Shown here: in pieces, positions 14,866 to 19,725 of the stretch
Numbering within the stretch: position 1 is the first letter of the stretch
How the letters are laid out: every line of letters begins with the position of its first letter
Source: JBFHDX01 sp041584475
Lineage (GTDB): Bacteria; Pseudomonadota; Alphaproteobacteria; UBA8366; JADFVY01
Length of the DNA: 19,725 bases
NCBI GenBank assembly: GCA_041584475.1
Contig: JBFHDX010000071.1
Span: forward strand, 1 to 19,725
Reading direction: 5' to 3'
Made by a program: the position numbers and the translations under genes
Notes under the pieces: generated by a model
Databases searched by the model: none
What the model saw: the letters and a program-made list of their open reading frames with translations, nothing else
What the model was told of the DNA's origin: nothing

Positions 14866-15498
14866 ATGGCTGAAAAATCAAAGGGTTCGAACGGGCCCAT
14901 CACGATCAAGAAATACGCCAACCGTCGCTTGTACAACACGGCGACCAGCAGCTATGTCACGCTCGACCACCTCTGCCAGATGGTCAAGGACGGCGTCGAG
15001 TTCGTTGTCTACGACGCCAAGACCGGCGAGGACATCACGCGCTCGGTGCTCACCCAGATCATCGTCGAGGAGGAGGCCAAGGGCGAGAACCTGTTGCCGA
15101 TCGGGTTCCTGCGGCAGCTCATCGGCTTCTACGGCGATAGCATGCAGCGGTTCCTGCTGCCGCAATATCTCGAATACACGATGCAGGCGTTCCAGCGTAA
15201 CCAGAGCGAAATGCAGCGCTACATGAACGAAACGTTCGGTTCGGTGTTTCCGTTCGGCCAGATCGAGGAGATGGGCAAGCAGAACATGGCGATGTTCGAA
15301 AAGGCCATGAAGATGTTCAACCCGGTGGCCGCGGCGCAGGAGGCGGCGGGCAAGCGGGACGCGCAAAAGCCGCCGCCGGCGCAGGCCGAAAAGACCGCGA
15401 AACCGGGCGGCGACGCGGCCCAGCTAGCCGATCTCCAGCGCAAGCTGGAAGAGCTCGAGCGGCAGATCGGCGCGATGTCCGGAAAACCGGGCAAATAG
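14866..15498 (+). CDS. phaR: Polyhydroxyalkanoate synthesis repressor PhaR
   Basis: Cytoplasmic DNA-binding regulator that also binds PHB and so couples granule formation to expression of phasin and its own gene. It has 210 residues, normal for the family. The N-terminal PHB/PHA regulator DNA-binding domain (about 12-72) shows ITIKKYANRRLYNTATSSYVT and FVVYDAKTGEDITRSVLTQII. A PHB-accumulation domain follows (LLPIGFLRQLIGFYGDSMQ, about 76-94), then a Phe/Met-rich amphipathic stretch likely to touch polymer, a Pro/Ala/Lys linker and a short coiled coil (186-203). The ATG at 14866 is conventional, but a GTG at 14854 has a better-placed AAGAGGA. It is divergent from the synthase operon. A palindrome on its promoter suggests autorepression. 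Confidence 0.95.
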   Translation: MAEKSKGSNGPITIKKYANRRLYNTATSSYVTLDHLCQMVKDGVEFVVYDAKTGEDITRSVLTQIIVEEEAKGENLLPIGFLRQLIGFYGDSMQRFLLPQYLEYTMQAFQRNQSEMQRYMNETFGSVFPFGQIEEMGKQNMAMFEKAMKMFNPVAAAQEAAGKRDAQKPPPAQAEKTAKPGGDAAQLADLQRKLEELERQIGAMSGKPGK

Positions 15499-15518
15499 GG
15501 GCTGCACGCGTTATTTCG

Positions 15519-15540
15519 GGCCGGCGACCGCGCGCCGGCC
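15519..15540 (+). terminator. Possible terminator hairpin after phaR
   Basis: GGCCGGCG (15519-15526) and CGCCGGCC (15533-15540) form a perfect eight-base-pair stem with a six-base loop, 20 bases after the phaR stop. It is followed by TCGGATTT, a weak T-rich tail. It probably ends or stabilises the phaR message. The rest of the 205-bp gap to the next gene holds two perfect palindromes (15581-15596 and TGTCATGACA at 15663-15672) of unknown role. Confidence 0.5.
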
Positions 15541-15703
15541 TCGGATTTACGAGAATCGGGCCCGGGTGGCCGTCACGGAGCGCGCCGATCGGCGCGAACG
15601 TGAAGCTGTGCGCGACTTTTGGCGTTCTTCCTGAACCAAACGTTAAGATTTTGTCGGCATGCTGTCATGACAGAGAGAGTACGGAGGCCGGAGACGCGGC
15701 GGT

Positions 15704-16969
15704 ATGGCAGCGGTCGGGCAAGGATTTTTGTCGTCGGTCGGCCGCATCGCCGGACGTCCGGCACGGCAATATCGGTGGACAACGCTGATCGGGCTCGCCG
15801 AGGCCGCGATCGCCAAGCGCCGTCTGGCCGAGGCCGACGAACAGCTGGCCGAGGCGGTCGCGTTCGCGCGTGCGGAATGGCCGGCCAGTCCGCGCCTCGG
15901 CGAGAGCCTCGCGCGGCTCGCCGACATTCGCGCCGCCTTCGAGCGCACGGACGACGCACTCCGGTTGTACGGCCAGGCGATCGCAGTCCTCGGATCGTTG
16001 CCGGCGGGGATCAACAGCACGCTCGCCCACATCGTCAGCAATCTGGGCCGCCTGTTCCTCCTCAAGGGTGAGCGCAGCAAGGCGGAGGCTTTGGTATCCG
16101 CGGCCTTGGCGCTGCAGCGCAAGCTCGGCGTGCCGGATACGCCCGTCCTCAAATTCAATCTCGCGCTTGCGGCGGCTGAGGCACGTCGCGAACACGACGC
16201 CCACCGCGCGTTCAACGAGGCGATCGGGGCATTGGAGCGTCAAGCCGGCGCGCGCGATCTGCTGGGCATCGCGTTGCACGACAATTTTGCGCTGCTCTGC
16301 CAGAGCCGGGGGCGTCACGACGACGCCGAGGGGCTGCTGCGGCGCTGCCTGATCCTGCGCCAGGAGGCTGCAGGACCGCGACATCCGATCTACGCGGCCG
16401 GCCTGATCAACCTTGCGCGTCTGCAGCTCGATCGCTCGCGCGTCGAGAACGCCCGCGGTATCCCGCCGGGCGCAGACGAGATCGAGGCGCTGCTGTGGCA
16501 GGCCGCCGACATCTGCAAGCGGCACGGCGAACGTCCGACGGCCGGGCTGCTTCCCGCCCTCTACTATCAGGCGCGGCTGGCGCAACGGCGCGGCCACGGC
16601 GATGACAGCCGGGTGTTGTGCGCGCAGTTGCTCGATTTCGGTGACTCGGACCGTTCGGCCGCCGACGCGGCCGAGGTTGCGACGCTGCACGTGCTCGCCT
16701 GCGAGCAGATGCACTCGGCGGAATCGACGGGCGGCGGGGACGCCGACCCGGAGCGAATCCTGCGCCGCGCGATCGCGCTCGCCGACCGGCTGCCCGGCGC
16801 ACACCGGGCGTTCGGCCGGGAGATCAAGCCCGACCTGCTGTCCGATCTCGCGATTCTGCTCGGCGCGCTCGGCAGAAGCGCCGAGGCGGAGCGCGTTGCG
16901 ACCAAGGCAAGCGAGCTCATGCGCAGCCCGGCATGGGCGGTGAGCCGGCATGTTTTCCCGTCGGTCTGA
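15704..16969 (+). CDS. Cytoplasmic TPR-repeat protein
   Basis: A 421-residue protein made mostly of degenerate tetratricopeptide-type helix pairs. Clear examples are LIGLAEAAIAKRRLAEADEQ, SNLGRLFLLKGERSKAEALV and DNFALLCQSRGRHDDAEGLL, each with the alternating small and aromatic/hydrophobic positions of the repeat. A PRHPIYAAGLINLARLQLD segment also resembles the kinesin-light-chain/NPHP3 TPR variant. No signal peptide or membrane segment is seen. The N-terminus before the repeats is short and unremarkable. The ATG at 15704 has GGAG about 14-20 bases upstream. It lies 63 nt before a second, exported TPR gene on the same strand, suggesting co-transcription. TPR proteins act as scaffolds; no partner is identifiable here, and no enzymatic domain is present. 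Confidence 0.75.
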   Translation: MAAVGQGFLSSVGRIAGRPARQYRWTTLIGLAEAAIAKRRLAEADEQLAEAVAFARAEWPASPRLGESLARLADIRAAFERTDDALRLYGQAIAVLGSLPAGINSTLAHIVSNLGRLFLLKGERSKAEALVSAALALQRKLGVPDTPVLKFNLALAAAEARREHDAHRAFNEAIGALERQAGARDLLGIALHDNFALLCQSRGRHDDAEGLLRRCLILRQEAAGPRHPIYAAGLINLARLQLDRSRVENARGIPPGADEIEALLWQAADICKRHGERPTAGLLPALYYQARLAQRRGHGDDSRVLCAQLLDFGDSDRSAADAAEVATLHVLACEQMHSAESTGGGDADPERILRRAIALADRLPGAHRAFGREIKPDLLSDLAILLGALGRSAEAERVATKASELMRSPAWAVSRHVFPSV

Positions 16970-17032
16970 CCGGCGCTCGAATTCCGATGGAGGGATCGAT
17001 TGTGCGTTTATGCAAGAGGATGGAAGCAAACG

Positions 17033-18604
17033 ATGACCTTTGACCGCATCGCAGCCGTCGCCGTGCTGCTCGTCGCCATCGCGCTCGCCCCCGCCGACGC
17101 CGGCGCGGCCAAGTGGGCCGACTACATGGCGGCGGCGGAGGCGGCGTTCGACGAGGGCGACTACGACAAGGCCGAGGACCTGTCGCGGCAGGCCCTGGCG
17201 GCCGCCGAAGCGACGCTCGGCGCCGAGCATCCGGACGTGTCGATCGTCCTCAACAACATCGGTTCGCTGTACCGCACGATGAGCCGCTACGACGAGGCGG
17301 AAGCCGCGTACAAGCGGGCCATCGAGATCGATCGCAAGGTCCTCGGCGCGGACCATTCCGAGGTCGCCGCCGACTACAACAACCTGGCGCGCCTCTACGC
17401 CGAGCAGGGCCGCTACGACGAGGCGGAGAAACTCTATCGCGACGCGCTCGCGATCTGGACCAGGACGCTCGGCGAGTTCCACCAGAACATCGCCATTGTC
17501 GCCGTCAATCTCGGCGAGCTGTACCGCAAGCAGGGACAGTACGACCAGGCCGAGGACATGCTGCTGCGCGCGGTCCGGGTCGACGAGAAGGCGCTGGGCA
17601 AGAGTAACCCCGAGGTCGCCGTCGACCTGAACAACCTGGCCGGCCTGTACCGCGAGATGGGCCGCTATCGCGAAGCCGAGGCGAACTACAAGCGCGCGCT
17701 GGCGATCCGCGAACGGGCGCTCGGCAAGGACAGCCCGGAGGTCGCCTCGTCGCTCAACAATCTCGGCCGGCTCTACGAGGAGCTCGGCCGCTTCGACGCC
17801 GCCGAGAAGAGCTACCGCAGGGCCCTCGAGATCTGGACGGCGAGCCGCGGCGAACAGCATCCGGACGTCGCGATCTCGCTCAACAACCTCGCCGAGCTGT
17901 ACCGCGTGATGGAGCGCTACGACGAGGCCGAGCCGCTCTACAAGCGGACGATCGCGATCGACGAGGCGGTCTACGGGCCCGGCCATCCGGAGGTCGCCAT
18001 CGATCTCGCCAACCTGGCCGGGCTGTACGTCGATCAGGACCGCTACGGCGAGGCCGAGTCGTTGCTGCAGCGCGCGCTGACGATCCGCAAGGAGGCGTAC
18101 GGCCCGACGCATCCGGTCGTCGCGACCAGCCTCAACAGCCTGGCCCGGCTCTACCGCATGCTCGGGCGCTACGACGAGGCGGAACCGCTCTACCGTTCAG
18201 CGATCGAGGTGTGGCAGGCATCGCTGGGGGAAAACCACCCCTCCGTCGCCATCGGCCTGATCAATCTGGCCAACCTGTACCAGAAGCTCGACCGCTTCGA
18301 GGACGCCGAGAAACTGTATCTGCGCGCCATCGCCGTCGACGAGAGCGCGTACGGGCCGGACCATCCGGAGGTCGCCACCGACGTCACCAACCTGGCCTGG
18401 ATGTACATGAACCTGGGCAAGTACGAGCAGGCGGAGACGCTGTTCCGGCGGGCCCTGCAGATCCGCGAGGCGGCGTACGGCGGCGCGCATCCGGACGTCG
18501 CCGAGAGCCTCGAGGACTATGCCGAGCTGATGCGCGAGACCGGACGCAACGACCAGGCGCAGAAGATGCAGTCGCGGGCGGCGGAGATCCGCGCCAAGCT
18601 GTGA
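17033..18604 (+). CDS. Exported protein of twelve tandem TPRs
   Basis: A 523-residue protein with a signal peptide (MTFDRI, hydrophobic core AAVAVLLVAIALA, cleavage near residue 24-26). The rest is almost entirely TPRs of exactly 42 residues, the kinesin-light-chain-like length. Each repeat reads roughly HPEVA.dLnNLA.LY...gRYdEAE.LY.RAL.I, with the first, degenerate unit at 28-67 and eleven more to about residue 520. The ATG at 17033 is preferred because the longer GTG form puts Cys/Tyr/Arg-rich sequence before the signal core; GGAAG lies nearby. A three-repeat period (126 residues) overlays the 42-residue one. It is probably a periplasmic or secreted protein-interaction scaffold. No catalytic domain is attached, and its partner is unknown. 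The cytoplasmic TPR gene 63 nt upstream is probably in the same transcript. Confidence 0.8.
   Translation: MTFDRIAAVAVLLVAIALAPADAGAAKWADYMAAAEAAFDEGDYDKAEDLSRQALAAAEATLGAEHPDVSIVLNNIGSLYRTMSRYDEAEAAYKRAIEIDRKVLGADHSEVAADYNNLARLYAEQGRYDEAEKLYRDALAIWTRTLGEFHQNIAIVAVNLGELYRKQGQYDQAEDMLLRAVRVDEKALGKSNPEVAVDLNNLAGLYREMGRYREAEANYKRALAIRERALGKDSPEVASSLNNLGRLYEELGRFDAAEKSYRRALEIWTASRGEQHPDVAISLNNLAELYRVMERYDEAEPLYKRTIAIDEAVYGPGHPEVAIDLANLAGLYVDQDRYGEAESLLQRALTIRKEAYGPTHPVVATSLNSLARLYRMLGRYDEAEPLYRSAIEVWQASLGENHPSVAIGLINLANLYQKLDRFEDAEKLYLRAIAVDESAYGPDHPEVATDVTNLAWMYMNLGKYEQAETLFRRALQIREAAYGGAHPDVAESLEDYAELMRETGRNDQAQKMQSRAAEIRAKL
17444..18577 (+). repeat. Three copies of a 378-bp (three-TPR) super-repeat
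   Basis: Within the exported TPR protein, residues 138-263, 264-389 and 390-515 form three 126-residue blocks (17444-17821, 17822-18199, 18200-18577). The residue after the conserved Ile/Val at the end of helix B cycles Trp, Asp, Arg: Trp142/268/394, Asp184/310/436, Arg226/352/478, all exactly 126 apart. The units also differ consistently in helix A (NLGELYR/NLAELYR/NLANLYQ; NLAGLY; LGRLY/LARLY). This pattern is expected if an ancestral three-TPR unit was duplicated twice. Confidence 0.8.
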
Positions 18605-18696
18605 GCGGGACGGTGCGCCGAGCCGGCTTCGCGGTCCCGGCCGGCACCGGCGCGCCCCTTCCCCGGCGGCGGTGCAGCGGATAGGCTGGGCCGGCC

Positions 18697-19707
18697 ATGC
18701 CCGTGCTCGTCACCGGAACCGCCGGCTTCATCGGCAACGAAATCGCGCTCGCCCTGCTCGCGCGCGGCGACAAGGTGATCGGCGTCGACTGCCTGACACC
18801 CTATTACGACGTCGCCCTGAAGGAGGCCCGGCTCGCCCGCATCGCCGGCCGCGCCGGCTTCACCGAGGCGCGCATAGATCTGGCGGACCGCGGGGCGGTG
18901 GCGCAGCTGTTCGCCGAGCACGCGCCGGATCGCGTCATCCACATGGCGGCGCAGCCCGGCGTGCGCTACAGCCTGGAAAACCCGCACGCCTACGTCGACA
19001 GCAACCTGACCGCCTTCGTCAACCTGCTCGAGGGCTGCCGCGCCGCCGGCGTCGGCCATCTCGTCTACGCCTCGTCCAGCTCGGTCTATGGCGGCAACGA
19101 GCGCATGCCGTTCTCGGTCCACCATCCGGCCGACCATCCGGTCAGCCTCTACGCCGCGACCAAGCGCGCGAACGAGCTGCTGGCGCACAGCTACGCCCAC
19201 CTGTACGACCTGCCCTGCACCGGCCTGCGCTTCTTCACCGTCTACGGGCCCTGGGGGCGGCCCGACATGGCGCCGATGCGCTTCGCCCGCGCGATCAGCG
19301 ACGGCGAGCCGATCGAGGTCTACAACCGCGGCGAGATGCGGCGCGATTTCACCTTCGTCGACGACATCGTCGCCGGCGTGCTGCGGGTGCTCGACATCGT
19401 GCCCGCGCCCGCGGCCGCGGCCGGCGCCGTCGACGATCCGGCGCTGAGCCCGATCGCCCCCTACCGCGTTTACAATATCGGCAACGGCGCCCCGGTCGAT
19501 CTGATGCGCTTCATCGCGCTGCTCGAGGCGGCGCTCGGCCGCAAGGCGAAGAGGAAGATGCTGCCGATGCAGCCCGGTGACGTCCGCGAGACCTGGGCGG
19601 ACACGTCCGACCTCGAAGCCGATACCGGCTGGCGCCCGAGCACCGGGATCGAGGACGGCGTCGAGCGGTTCGTCGCCTGGTACCGGGAATATTACCGGAA
19701 TGGCTGA
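18697..19707 (+). CDS. NAD-dependent nucleotide-sugar epimerase, UDP-glucuronate 4-epimerase-like
   Basis: Extended SDR epimerase of 336 residues, likely interconverting UDP-glucuronate and UDP-galacturonate for cell-surface polysaccharide; acts in the cytoplasm. The NAD motif GTAGFIG is at residues 7-13, followed by VDCLTPYYDV, the typical binding strand of this subgroup. AAQPGVRYSLENPHAYVDSN, YASSSSVYGGN (catalytic Ser in the 126-129 run) and SLYAATKRANELLAHSY (Tyr152, Lys156) are strongly LpsL/CapI-like. TGLRFFTVYGPWGRPDMAP and RDFTFVDDIV continue the match. An Ala/Pro-rich insertion (about residues 236-250) separates two core segments. The ATG at 18697 begins directly at the first beta strand. 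It is 92 bp after the TPR gene, without a clear terminator, and overlaps a possible next gene. UDP-GlcNAc or UDP-Glc specificity cannot be excluded. Confidence 0.88.
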   Translation: MPVLVTGTAGFIGNEIALALLARGDKVIGVDCLTPYYDVALKEARLARIAGRAGFTEARIDLADRGAVAQLFAEHAPDRVIHMAAQPGVRYSLENPHAYVDSNLTAFVNLLEGCRAAGVGHLVYASSSSVYGGNERMPFSVHHPADHPVSLYAATKRANELLAHSYAHLYDLPCTGLRFFTVYGPWGRPDMAPMRFARAISDGEPIEVYNRGEMRRDFTFVDDIVAGVLRVLDIVPAPAAAAGAVDDPALSPIAPYRVYNIGNGAPVDLMRFIALLEAALGRKAKRKMLPMQPGDVRETWADTSDLEADTGWRPSTGIEDGVERFVAWYREYYRNG

Positions 19708-19725
19708 TGACGGCGCAGACGCTTC
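19707..19725 (+). CDS. Possible start of next gene (partial, runs off window)
   Basis: The epimerase stop (TGA 19705-19707) shares its last base with an ATG at 19707-19709 in the TGATG arrangement. The six codons visible read MTAQTL and stay open to the window edge. Such overlaps usually mark translational coupling within an operon. There is too little sequence to assign a product, and the start may be fortuitous. Confidence 0.35.

Noticed and set aside
15581..15596. 16-bp perfect palindrome CGCGCCGATCGGCGCG as a terminator or operator
   Set aside because: It has no T-run and lies away from a recognisable promoter; GC-rich palindromes of this kind arise easily at this base composition, so no function is claimed.
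15665..18112. Very long open frame on the minus strand opposite both TPR genes (about 815 codons)
   Set aside because: It mirrors the repeated, GC-biased TPR codons, has Val/Asp/Arg-rich repetitive sequence with no recognisable domain, and spans two well-supported plus-strand genes and their gap.

Overview
The window is GC-rich, single-copy bacterial chromosome with tightly packed genes on both strands. The gene set points to an alphaproteobacterium, probably Rhodospirillales-like. The evidence is a PhaR-type polyhydroxybutyrate (PHB) regulator, a PHB biosynthesis cluster, a methyltransferase/glyoxalase II pair, an AbrB-family membrane protein and an LpsL-like nucleotide-sugar epimerase. No tRNA, rRNA, CRISPR array, insertion sequence or phage gene was seen. 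This taxonomic placement is inferred from gene content and was not tested by any search.

Left part (1-6432): the 3' part of recX, a DMT/EamA permease, and a convergent SAM-dependent methyltransferase that diverges from gloB (glyoxalase II). gloB is followed by a glutathione S-transferase and an AbrB-family membrane protein in an apparent operon, so this is a glutathione/detoxification neighbourhood. Next come an exported PDC/Cache-like single-domain protein and a convergent NUDIX hydrolase. The GloB has an Asn where the metal-binding Asp of the THxHxDH motif is expected.

Middle (6433-10740): an AT-rich divergent intergenic region, then a secreted subtilisin-like protease with a pro-domain and two PKD-like domains separated by an unusual 153-residue linker. 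An aldo/keto reductase with its own sigma70-like promoter follows.

PHB locus (10816-15498): on the minus strand, a small PhaE-like subunit, a class III-like PHB synthase (phaC), phaA (thiolase) and phaB (acetoacetyl-CoA reductase). phaR is divergent on the plus strand. Together they form the complete acetyl-CoA to PHB route plus its PHB-sensing repressor. The small subunit and phaC overlap by 203 nt in different frames. An 18-bp perfect palindrome sits on the putative phaR promoter, TGCA/GCAT inverted repeats sit on the putative phaA promoter, and two minus-strand intrinsic-terminator-like structures divide the cluster (phaE-like leader; between phaA and phaB).

Right part (15704-19725): a cytoplasmic TPR protein, then an exported protein built almost wholly of 42-residue TPRs with a clear three-TPR (126-residue) higher-order period. 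After these come a nucleotide-sugar 4-epimerase and the first codons of a possible coupled next gene. The items most worth follow-up are the overlapping short PhaE-like/PhaC pair with its operators, the GloB active-site change, and the three-TPR super-repeat.
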